A DNA stretch of 56,878 nucleotides, taken from Gracilaria caudata (taxonomy: Eukaryota; Rhodophyta; Florideophyceae; Gracilariales; Gracilariaceae). The stretch is from the NCBI GenBank assembly GCA_030374735.1, contig JASCIV010000057.1, positions 1 to 56,878 of the forward strand. Reading direction: 5' to 3'. The notes under the pieces were generated by a model. The model was not told the origin of the DNA and did not search any database. It saw only the letters and a list, made by a program, of their open reading frames with translations. Shown here one piece after another: positions 19,193 to 27,565 of this stretch. A program made the translations under genes and the position numbers. Position 1 is the first letter of the stretch. Every line of letters begins with the position of its first letter.

Positions 19193-19764
19193 GTTAGACA
19201 AACTGTAGTATTAGCAACAGAAACAGAACAAAAAAACGAAGAGACAGCTACAATGTCAAAACGGAAATAGTTGTGGCAACGATCGCAAGTTCGGCCGCCT
19301 TTATACTGGGGAGAGACAAAGCGTCCGCGCGCATGCAAAGGTGCCAGCCAAAATCGGCGGCTCTTGTTCGTGCGTTCGCGCACGATCACAACACGATCAC
19401 GGCCCGAGCGAATCACGGCGCTACCGGAACGAAAACAAACCCTGGTGCATCCGGAGAGCCCGTGCGCGTGCGCGGCGCGTGCACGTCGCCCATATCTGGC
19501 GGGCGAACGCACGTGAACAAAGTAACGCCGCGGCTGAAGTCAACGTGGCGCACGTCGTATGGAATCACAGCGTAGCCGATGAGCAGGTGACAGGTGGAGG
19601 GAGGCATCACGCGATTGGCTGAGCATAAAGATACGCGTGACGCGCGCATGAAACGGTGTCACGCTAGGATCGAGGAGCCTGTAAGTCGTCGTGAGTTTGG
19701 CTGCGACTGAAGCGACGGATTGTGCCAGGTGGACACGTGCCAATGGTTGATGGCACTTCATTGG
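19193..19764. other. Promoter region of the aquaporin gene
   Basis: 0.57 kb between two reverse-strand genes. GC-rich in its middle. It contains the TATA-like box at 19299-19305 and, near 19733, CACGTG and CCAAT motifs that may be regulatory. Overlapping Arg-rich open frames are not supported. Confidence 0.4.
19299..19305 (-). promoter_or_regulatory. TATA box of aquaporin gene
   Basis: TATAAAG on the reverse strand, 107 bases before the ATG at 19192; spacing like that of the SHMT and C2 genes. Confidence 0.5.
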
Positions 19765-20814
19765 TCAGTTACGCTTGGTCATCAGGTAGTGCGCCACGTG
19801 CCATTCTTGTCCGTTGTTGTAGCCAAACAGTTCGGCAACAGCCAGGTAGAACGTTCTCCAGTACGCCTCCCACTTCGTCGCTTCCCCTCCGTACGTGCTT
19901 CGCAAGTACGGGCGGATCTTCTCGATGTTCCGGTCGAAGTTTTGAAGCCAGTGTTCCGAAGTTTGTGCATAATGTCTACCATCCACACGCCATCTTTCCA
20001 CCACTTTCACGTGGTCCTGAAAGTAGTGGAGAACATCGTCGCTTGCCATTGTTCCTCCCGTGAAGAAGTATCTTCCCATCCAATTTGTAGCGCCTTCTGT
20101 CTCGAAATTGTAGATGTATTTGATGTGACAGAAGATATGAATGAACAGTCTGCTGTCCTTGTGCATCCAGCTTGACATTTTCTTCAGCAATTCTCCATAG
20201 TTTTTCATATGTTCGAACATTTCGATGGAGAATATCATATCGAATGTGCCACAACCTTCCACATGATCAATCTTTGATATGTCTGCAGTGATGATTGTAA
20301 CGTTCTTATACCCTTTCTTTCGCGCTTCTTCCTCAATGAACTTTCGCTGCGTCCAACTGTTGGAGAGACCCCGAATCTTGCAGTTTGGATAGTTCTCTGC
20401 AATGTAAAGTGTGAGACTTCCCCATCCACACCCGAGATCTAACACACTCATACCATCTTTCAACCCAGCCCGTTGACAATACAATCGCAACATACTTTCT
20501 TCCGCAGCGTTCAAACTTGCATCCGCTGATTCGTAGTAACATGAAGAGTATTTCATTCGCTTTCCAAGAGTGTATTGAAAGATTTCTGTCGGCACTTCGT
20601 AATGTTGTTCATTGGCCTTTTCTTGTTTTATCGCAATTTCATTCGAGCCCAATAACCGGATCATCTCCATCTTGTGTCTCATTTCTTCCTCGATTGTGGA
20701 ACTACCTTCTTCAACCAGACGTTCAGCTAAAAGCTTTCGAATTCCAATCCGTGTTATCCAATCTGGAGTTGCGTTGCGCTCTAGCAGAGCTTCTGCTATT
20801 TGCATCATCGTCAT
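19765..20814 (-). CDS. SAM-dependent methyltransferase, CFA-synthase / coclaurine N-methyltransferase-like
   Basis: 349 residues, Mycolic-acid cyclopropane synthase (CMAS) superfamily. The SAM-binding motif I is VLDLGCGWGSLTLYIAE at ~123-140, with ADISKIDH and FSIEMFEHMKNYGELL following. The C-terminal part has CHIKY…FETE, GRYFFTGGTMASDD, then RHYAQTSEHWL, a set shared with plant coclaurine N-methyltransferase and its algal relatives rather than with bacterial CFA synthases; the Glu and His of EMFEH are the catalytic pair described in plant CNMT. The substrate is not predictable: an amine or a lipid are both possible. No targeting sequence. Single exon. Confidence 0.9.
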   Translation of the reverse strand: MTMMQIAEALLERNATPDWITRIGIRKLLAERLVEEGSSTIEEEMRHKMEMIRLLGSNEIAIKQEKANEQHYEVPTEIFQYTLGKRMKYSSCYYESADASLNAAEESMLRLYCQRAGLKDGMSVLDLGCGWGSLTLYIAENYPNCKIRGLSNSWTQRKFIEEEARKKGYKNVTIITADISKIDHVEGCGTFDMIFSIEMFEHMKNYGELLKKMSSWMHKDSRLFIHIFCHIKYIYNFETEGATNWMGRYFFTGGTMASDDVLHYFQDHVKVVERWRVDGRHYAQTSEHWLQNFDRNIEKIRPYLRSTYGGEATKWEAYWRTFYLAVAELFGYNNGQEWHVAHYLMTKRN

Positions 20815-22588
20815 TCTGCTTTCACACTTTTTTCTCCAACCTCTACACGCTTTGGAGAGACCGGTGCTTCTCCTCGTTTCGTCAAATCCAAGTGCACTAC
20901 TAGCCCCTGCAAATTGGAACGGTTCGACTATGAGCGAGCAGGTTCTTGGTGGTGCGGAGATCTCTTGGCAAACGCATGTTTATGTTATGTTAAACAACAC
21001 GAATAACACGTGAATTTTTGGGCCCGTTAGGCCTTCACTCAAAATGCTTCATTCAAAAAGGATACAGTTGTTCCTCTCGCAAGTCAACACTCGTCACTGT
21101 CCAGGATACTGGCGCTTAAAAGCAATCTCGCAGACCGCAGTTCGCCTTGCGCTGAGGGACAGTTAAGGAGTTCGCGATGCACAAAGTGCTCCCCGCATTC
21201 ACCCACTACGGCTTTGCAAAGCGACGCCAGGAAGCGCGAACGCAAACACAACAAGTGATCTGTAGCCGACGACGACAAACTACGGACGAGGGCAAAAAGC
21301 AAAGCGGTAAGCATCCGAAGAAGCCCCGCTCAAGAACGTATGAAAAGAGAAACAGACCTTCACGCACAATACAAGCGATATGGAGTGGTCACGTAATAGC
21401 AGAAAGTGATGATTATGAAGTACGTCCCTCAAATTCGACTGGATAAATACGCGCTCCAGCAAAAGAATGGTTTCTGACTTGCTTAGTTTATGGATGGGCG
21501 GTTCTTTTTCCCCGGTGAGAGAGTGAGATGGGAGCATGTTGAGAAGAGCGAGAGGACTAGACATCATAATCCCGTGGGCCAAATGGGAATGCATGACATT
21601 GTGATTCGTTCCAAGAATAATGCGAGGGTGCTTAGAAACCGTGGCGCTGTGATGTCGTTTCAGAACTTGAAACGGCCGTACGAGAAACTTGAGGGGTATA
21701 CCTTCTTTTGGAAGGGTGTGCAGATTTTGGGCATGAGAGAACTGAAAAAACCAGTCGTATACTGAAGACCCGTTGAGGAACATTATGGTTTCGATGTCGA
21801 TGACGATTTTGTATTCAAGCTTTGACGGGTATCTTAACTAGGATGGAATTCATCATATCTAAACGTCTCTAAATGGGCACAGCAGTGCTCTCTTTCGAGG
21901 CAAAGAAGGCAACTTCTGTAATCTATTCTTTGAAACTGTTTTGGTGTCTCCTACAACATGGCCGTGGTATATTTAGGAAGAATAGTATCGGGTATCATGT
22001 GAATCCCAAGTAATTTCTGGTTTAGAAGAGCTACTGTGAGAGAACAAATATCGCGTCAAGCGAGACTAGGAGTACTGGTTGTATTCATGCAATGCAATCA
22101 AGAGGCAACTGCATAACAAACTGTAAAAAAGAGCTGCTGGGTGATATAAGCCCGTTTGGCTTCTGTAGCTTTGCCTCACTAAACTGGAAGCCCCTGTATC
22201 AATTTCAAATGCCACTCGACTGCTCGTATTTACCCAACCTAGTAACGAGTGTTGAAAAGTTGATGAAATGGTTCGATAAAATGGGATGGAAACATCGCGG
22301 CAGGGTTGGTCAATTCCAGCGTCAGAACGGCACTGGGCAGTGAGAGGAACTCTTATTATGAATATCATCATTTCAACATAGCTTCACCTAAGAAAGAAGA
22401 AGAAGAACCTCATATTCTGAAGCATATTCTGGATCGATATGTTGGTAGGGTCTAGAGTGAAGCTGTTCACTACAATTCTCCATGTACGTTCTAGAGAAAG
22501 AATTGCTCTGAGGTGTAGTCCTTTCACATTTGCAAAATGAGGGAGATGCGGCCCACAAGAACAGAAAGATTGAAGAGTTGTTATACTG
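20815..22588. other. Long intergenic region
   Basis: 1.77 kb between two reverse-strand genes. A 91-codon ATG frame at 21490-21765 on the forward strand is Arg/Lys/Glu-rich and starts well, but I cannot support it with homology. AT content is high from 21780 to 22560. No repeat, RNA gene or transposon seen. Confidence 0.3.
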
Positions 22589-24091
22589 TCACGCCTTCAG
22601 AAACACGCTAGATAAATCATACATTTCACGTCTTCTTGCTACAAAGATGTGTTTCGAAATCTTCTCTGTTTCAAATCCATAAGGGTTCAACGAATTCTTT
22701 TCTTCGAAGTACCACCGGCAAAAACTTCTCGTCAGGACCGCGAAACCACCAGGTCGAAGCACTCGATGAAGTTCAAACCAGAACTCGTGTTGTTTAAGGA
22801 GATACTTCGAGTGTGGGTCACAACCGATGTTGACAACATCGAAAGATCGAGGGTACACTGGAACATTATTCTTCCAGTTGTGCAACATTGCCAGACCCCC
22901 AAGGCTGAGTATTCCTTTCACGACCAAATTCTGAGACGCTTGATTCAAATGTAGCACACTGCTCTGGAGAATGACATCCATTTCTGCACATTGTGCTGCC
23001 TCTGGGCAGTTAACGCTTAGAACTCTTGTGGTGCTATTCTGCGACAGCTGCTTCACCATTGCAGTCACTGTCAACCGCTCCTTATCTATCTGCGCAAGGT
23101 TATCTTCATGGCTCTTTTCTGATTTCGCTATGTATCTCTTCACTTTCTTGGGACAGTAAGTAGCTTTCCGAAAACCATCCCCGCCCTTCTTCGTCTTGAT
23201 CTGTACCCTATGCTTTTGACACATTGTAATAATTCTATGAACTCGTTTGCATTTGAACGGTTGTCTCTGCAATGCCTCCTCCCAAGCTGGGTGCTTTAGC
23301 AACTCTGATCCTTCTGGGGCAAAGGTAAAAACGAAATACCCTCCGGGTACCAATAGGCGGTTCACTTCCCTCAACCATGTATCGTATCCGGCGTTATGAT
23401 GCCAACACCATTTGCAGTGTACGACATCGAAAGTTGATGAGGGAAATGGCAATGATCCTGTGAAGTTGGCGAGGAAAGATGGAAGCCCTCTATCAGATAT
23501 AATCGTCTGTAGTCTGAGGTAATCATCCGGCCAAACATAAGAAACGGCTTTGACAGCCCCACCACCTCCCCGTTCATCGAGTAGAGCAGCAGCAACAGAT
23601 CCGATACCGGCTCCCATGTCCAACATGACGTAGGGAGCATTCTTCGCACAGCGTTTTATGGGTTTGAACTGCTTAAGCAAGAATTTGACATATTCAAAGT
23701 TGTTTGCGAAAGACCTACCAGAAGTCCCACCCTCTTCGCGTATGTTGATCTCATGTGCTTCTATACGTGCCCATCTTTGGTTCGCCAGGTGAAGCCGATA
23801 TTCCGAGTTGTTTGTATCAAGCTCACCAACATTGGCGAGCGGGGTACGCCAAAACGAGCGAGGACGGGGAAGCGGTGGAGTGTAATTGAACGGAGGTCTA
23901 ACTAAACATGGCCATTTTGTCGGAGTGTGCGGCGTATTGAGAGTGTTTGGTACTCTCACGTAGAACGGATCGGAACATTCAGATATCCTGGGTAATGGGC
24001 GCTGTTCGAAGCCGTAAAAGAATAAGAAGAGTAAAGAAAAGACTACCAACGCAATTCTCGCAAGGCGTAATAGTCTTCTCGTACCCTTCAT
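22589..24091 (-). CDS. Type II membrane methyltransferase, QUA2/DUF248-like
   Basis: 500 residues. A short basic N-terminus, then a signal anchor at ~10-28 (ALVVFSLLFLFFYGF), then a lumenal domain: the layout of Golgi enzymes. The domain matches the plant putative methyltransferase family (Methyltransf_29; QUASIMODO2), with WPCL and PPF near the stem, motif I VMLDMGAGIGSVAAAL (~153), the LPFPSSTFDVVHCKWCW motif, and REVNRLLVPGGYFVFTFAP. The second half repeats the pattern weakly (FDVVNIGCD, HRVLRPGGFAVLT), as in plant members. In plants QUA2 is tied to pectin methylation; red algae lack typical pectin, so a methylated galactan is a possible substrate (inference). Its ATG overlaps the stop of the upstream small ORF. 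Confidence 0.82.
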   Translation of the reverse strand: MKGTRRLLRLARIALVVFSLLFLFFYGFEQRPLPRISECSDPFYVRVPNTLNTPHTPTKWPCLVRPPFNYTPPLPRPRSFWRTPLANVGELDTNNSEYRLHLANQRWARIEAHEINIREEGGTSGRSFANNFEYVKFLLKQFKPIKRCAKNAPYVMLDMGAGIGSVAAALLDERGGGGAVKAVSYVWPDDYLRLQTIISDRGLPSFLANFTGSLPFPSSTFDVVHCKWCWHHNAGYDTWLREVNRLLVPGGYFVFTFAPEGSELLKHPAWEEALQRQPFKCKRVHRIITMCQKHRVQIKTKKGGDGFRKATYCPKKVKRYIAKSEKSHEDNLAQIDKERLTVTAMVKQLSQNSTTRVLSVNCPEAAQCAEMDVILQSSVLHLNQASQNLVVKGILSLGGLAMLHNWKNNVPVYPRSFDVVNIGCDPHSKYLLKQHEFWFELHRVLRPGGFAVLTRSFCRWYFEEKNSLNPYGFETEKISKHIFVARRREMYDLSSVFLKA

Positions 24092-24450
24092 GTCTGGATC
24101 TGAATCTGGTTCTCACCGCGAGACGTGTACGCTCTTGCAAAAGGTCTCACAAAGGAATCCCATATTTCTTCACGAGCACATGATTGAATACCAGGATACC
24201 CGCTATACAGTTTACCAGGATAGAACTGCTCAAGGTTTGTCTGGAGAAATCGTATCAAAGCTCGGACAGAAAGCACCGACGTTAATTGGCCCTTTCTTAT
24301 TACTTCTACAGACATAAGTTGGTCTAACACGAAGCTGGGTCTCAGCAACACAGCTTTCTGAACTCCTGCTCTTGTATCAGGCGAAAAGATGCCGTCTGCA
24401 ACTCTCTCAGGAACGGGGTGAGGATGTTGCGATTTCGCATTCGGAGCCAT
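24088..24450 (-). CDS. Small ORF overlapping the QUA2-like start (ATGA), unknown
   Basis: 120 codons from a real ATG. The sequence looks like protein (VLLRPSFVLDQLMSVEVI, then LIRFLQTNLEQFYPGK) but I recognise no family and see no signal or membrane segment. The TGA stop at 24088-24090 overlaps the ATG of the methyltransferase at 24089-24091 as ATGA. A TATA-like element at 24681-24689 lies upstream and no other promoter room exists between the two ORFs, so both may sit on one transcript. It could also be an exon of the same gene joined by a splice I cannot place, or a long upstream ORF with a regulatory role. Confidence 0.45.
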   Translation of the reverse strand: MAPNAKSQHPHPVPERVADGIFSPDTRAGVQKAVLLRPSFVLDQLMSVEVIRKGQLTSVLSVRALIRFLQTNLEQFYPGKLYSGYPGIQSCAREEIWDSFVRPFARAYTSRGENQIQIQT

Positions 24451-24907
24451 TTAGCGTGGGCCACGGTGGAAAGAATTCAGCCCCGCTAAATCTCTAAACA
24501 CAACACACCGCTAATCCTTCAAAACAGAACGATTCGCCGACACGACCAGCATTCCCGACCTTCAGAATTACTCATTTGTGGAATTCGCGCGCACTGGCCT
24601 TAGTAGTTGGCGTATCGTTCCGTCAGTCCCACAGTGGATTTTCAACCACAGCAAGGACAACTCCCGTTCGCCGAAGCGAGTTTATATACGACGTTTGCTT
24701 TGAAGTTACCTCATCCAGATGACATTCTCATCGTACATGCCGAAGAAAACAGGCACAAATCCCACCCTGGTCCGCGCAAAAAATGGGTGTGACGAACATG
24801 CGAATCACCCTTGTTTCTCTCAACTTGATTTGGACAATTGTTTCAATGGCCGGGGCGAGGATGACATGGAAAGAATTGACTATTGTAGCCGGACCACAGC
24901 AACAAAA
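24451..24907. other. Intergenic region after cullin-4
   Basis: 0.46 kb with the 3' end of the cullin gene and, at 24681-24689, a reverse-strand GTATATAAA that could be the TATA box of the following transcript. Small open frames are not supported. Confidence 0.4.
24681..24689 (-). promoter_or_regulatory. Possible TATA box for the small ORF / QUA2-like transcript
   Basis: GTATATAAA on the reverse strand, 231 bases before the ATG at 24450. The only such element between the cullin stop and this ORF. Confidence 0.35.
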
Positions 24908-27328
24908 TCAGGCCAAGTAGTGATAGGTCTGCGGATTGTTCTCATCTCGTTCCAGGTACTCGCGTTCAATGAGTGATTCTATTCGCTTCTTCACGTCCCC
25001 AGGCTTATGTGGAAATCGCAGTTGATTGTAAATTTCCGAAAGCAAAGCAGTATGTTGCAATGTGCGTCTTGTCTTCATGATGCGTACAACAGCAGCATCG
25101 ATCTGATAGTTTCTTTCTTGGAACACCTTCTTTGTTGTAGCGGCATTTTCTTCTACAGTTTCCTTCATTTGAATAGCATTAATCTTGAGTTTTGTCAGAC
25201 GATGGGTGAACTTCTTATTAAATTCAAAAGAATCGGTAGACACAACCCTAGGACCTTTGGGCCTCTTCTGCAACACCCTAGCTCTTCCACATGCAAGCGA
25301 AAGCAGGGTTCGTTTCAAGGGCTGTTCGTCAATTCCGGTTGCTTCAGCAATGTCAAGGTATGAGATCTCGTCAGCGTCATTGAAGAGAACCATTACTATT
25401 GTTTGATACAAAGAGAGCTGTAGTATCTTGATTCCCTCTGGAAAACGTGCTCTCACTGTGCAAGATCCATCTACATGCTGCCATGCAAGTTTGCGAACGC
25501 TATGTTTGGTGAGATAAAAGTTCTTGAATACCTCCTGGCAATCAATAAGTGACTGGGGCAGCTTGACATTCGAAGGCTGTGTGCTAAGTGGCCATCGAGC
25601 AGCTTCCAAGACGAACACATTAAGGTCAACGCCAGGGGGTAACTTGGTCTTCGACACCTTATGCGTTCTGAAACTCTGCATAAGATCTTTGCTTGTGTCG
25701 ACGTCCCTGAACATAGCTTCCAGTTTAGACGTGAACTGTCGCCCACATTCCTGCTTTAGTTTGGAAATCATACTCTTTTCGAGATCTAAACTAGCAGACT
25801 TGTCGTTAAGCAAACGCTTTGCAAGATCTTTGTTATAAAAAGCCTCAAACACGTCTTTGCCGTCGATGAAGCGGAAGAGAGTTAGGGCCTTGTCCAAAGT
25901 GGACTCCAGTTGTTCCTCTGAAAACCCCTTGTTGCCAGTGCGTAGAATACCATCGACAAACTTGGCAATGAGCTCCGCAGGCTTGTTTTCACGAGCGTTT
26001 ACAAATGACTCGAACGCAAAATTGATGGCAATGTTGAAGGCCTCCGTACCATCAAATGAATAGTTAACAAGATCATCGAGCCTCGATTTGAGTGTAAGCA
26101 AGGACTGAACCATTTCTGGGTCTTTGGACTTGTCCATCACAATAGCACGACCGACTTTCTTGACGTAGTCAATGAGTCGAGATTTCATGAGTTCGTTTGG
26201 AGAGTCAGAGTCCGGTGGCATGTGATCGCTGGCACGCGAAAGTACGACGTAGCAACGCTTAAGATCATCCCTGCGATGGTTATCGCACATTGAACTGAAG
26301 CCATTATCGAGCAGGGGAAGTACGTGGTCAGAGACGAGACGCTTCTCAACTGTTGATATAAGCGGATTACGAGTTCGCGGATCAAGGGTTCGCAAGGCGC
26401 GCTGGGATTCATCGAAGATACGATGCTCAGCGTGTTTGAGGTAGGCTGGCACATCACGTGAAGCGACGAGATTGCGTGATTCGTTGCGATAGTAGGCGTC
26501 CGTATCCCCTAAAAAGGGTTTCTCAAACGCCTGGTCGTAGGTGCCTATGGCGGAAAACATGAGAAGGAGGTTGCGAATGAGCGAGATATCGACGGCGTCC
26601 CCGTCGCGTTCACTGTTAATGAGGGAAAGGAGACAATTAACGGTGTGGGTTTGTAAGTTAGGCGCAGTAGAGAAGTGGGTGCGGAACAGGAGAAGACCCA
26701 TATCCCAGAAGGAACGCGCCTGAGGATGGGCAGCCTGTACGATGTAAGTACGATCCAAGTAAAGAAAGATCTGTCGAATGCGCAGCATATGGGCGCAAAA
26801 CGAGTCCCACTCGGCCAGAACAGCTCCAAGAAACGCGCTCTCGCTGGCGCGCACGGTCGCAAGCTCGGATATGCCAGCCGCAATATGACGATCACAGGCA
26901 TCGCGCAGCGCGTCATAGAGCGCGGGTGCATGACGATGCAGTACAACATCGTGCACATGACCGTACAGCTCCTCCAGAGAGGAGGGCACTGGACGACTCT
27001 GGTGGACGGCGTCGACAGCAGGCTTGAGGTGCGTGTTCCAAGCGTGGCGAAACAGCTGCGGCGGCGCGGAGGGCTTTCGGTCGTAGGCGCGAATGCGCAT
27101 CTTGCGCGGCGCGCCGGAGCGGCCGCGTTGCGATGGCGATGGGCGAGACGCGCCAGTGCGCGCCGCGTGGCCGCCGCGCGCGGAGGTGGTCTGCGCGCCG
27201 CTGGCCATGAGCGGGACAGGGAGGGGGACGCAGACGGACGAGCCGAGACCGCACTCAGAAGGCGATGCGGACGACGGTGGAACGCACCGTCTCACCGCGA
27301 AGGACACTCGGGTCGTATCTCGCAGCAT
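24908..27328 (-). CDS. CUL4: Cullin-4, scaffold of CRL4 ubiquitin ligases
   Basis: 806 residues from ATG 27328; an internal ATG at 27208 (residue 41) gives 766, closer to the usual 750-800, so either may be used. The first ~90 residues are disordered and basic. The N-terminal cullin repeats begin at RHAWNTHLKPAVDAVH. The cullin homology region has NYSFDGTEAFNIAINFAFESFVN, DVFEAFYNKDLAKRLLNDKSAS and MISKLKQECGRQFTSKLEAMF, typical of CUL4. The C-terminal neddylation domain is intact: acceptor Lys752 in VRIMKTRRTL, and the closing EREYLERDENNPQTYHYLA. It would bind DDB1 and RBX1 in the nucleus and act in DNA repair, replication and light or chromatin control. Head to head with the KEA gene. Confidence 0.96.
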   Translation of the reverse strand: MLRDTTRVSFAVRRCVPPSSASPSECGLGSSVCVPLPVPLMASGAQTTSARGGHAARTGASRPSPSQRGRSGAPRKMRIRAYDRKPSAPPQLFRHAWNTHLKPAVDAVHQSRPVPSSLEELYGHVHDVVLHRHAPALYDALRDACDRHIAAGISELATVRASESAFLGAVLAEWDSFCAHMLRIRQIFLYLDRTYIVQAAHPQARSFWDMGLLLFRTHFSTAPNLQTHTVNCLLSLINSERDGDAVDISLIRNLLLMFSAIGTYDQAFEKPFLGDTDAYYRNESRNLVASRDVPAYLKHAEHRIFDESQRALRTLDPRTRNPLISTVEKRLVSDHVLPLLDNGFSSMCDNHRRDDLKRCYVVLSRASDHMPPDSDSPNELMKSRLIDYVKKVGRAIVMDKSKDPEMVQSLLTLKSRLDDLVNYSFDGTEAFNIAINFAFESFVNARENKPAELIAKFVDGILRTGNKGFSEEQLESTLDKALTLFRFIDGKDVFEAFYNKDLAKRLLNDKSASLDLEKSMISKLKQECGRQFTSKLEAMFRDVDTSKDLMQSFRTHKVSKTKLPPGVDLNVFVLEAARWPLSTQPSNVKLPQSLIDCQEVFKNFYLTKHSVRKLAWQHVDGSCTVRARFPEGIKILQLSLYQTIVMVLFNDADEISYLDIAEATGIDEQPLKRTLLSLACGRARVLQKRPKGPRVVSTDSFEFNKKFTHRLTKLKINAIQMKETVEENAATTKKVFQERNYQIDAAVVRIMKTRRTLQHTALLSEIYNQLRFPHKPGDVKKRIESLIEREYLERDENNPQTYHYLA

Positions 27329-27565
27329 CAGCGCATCATAAAGCCTCGTCGGGCCCCTCCACCGCGCCGCGAAAAAGAGCGTCCAGGAGCGCCCGCTGAC
27401 AGCATCTTACAGCGCGCAATTTATATGCGCCGTGCCATGGACGCAGATCCAACACGCACCGCAAACGAGAGCGCTACGCCTCCGCGCCAATGGCGCTCGT
27501 AGAGATCGTAAAGCTGCCGCAGAGCGCGCCCGGAGCCCGTCTGTTTGTCAACCGAGCCGCTCGCA
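27329..27565. promoter_or_regulatory. Short bidirectional promoter between CUL4 and KEA
   Basis: Only 237 bases separate the two divergent starts (even if the inner CUL4 ATG is used the gap is 357). GC-rich, with one AT-rich island, AATTTATATG near 27418-27427, which could serve as a TATA-like element for the KEA gene. Confidence 0.4.

Noticed and set aside
21280..21783. 167-codon reverse frame and 91-codon forward frame
   Set aside because: They overlap each other antisense and neither shows homology that I can recognise; not enough to call a gene.
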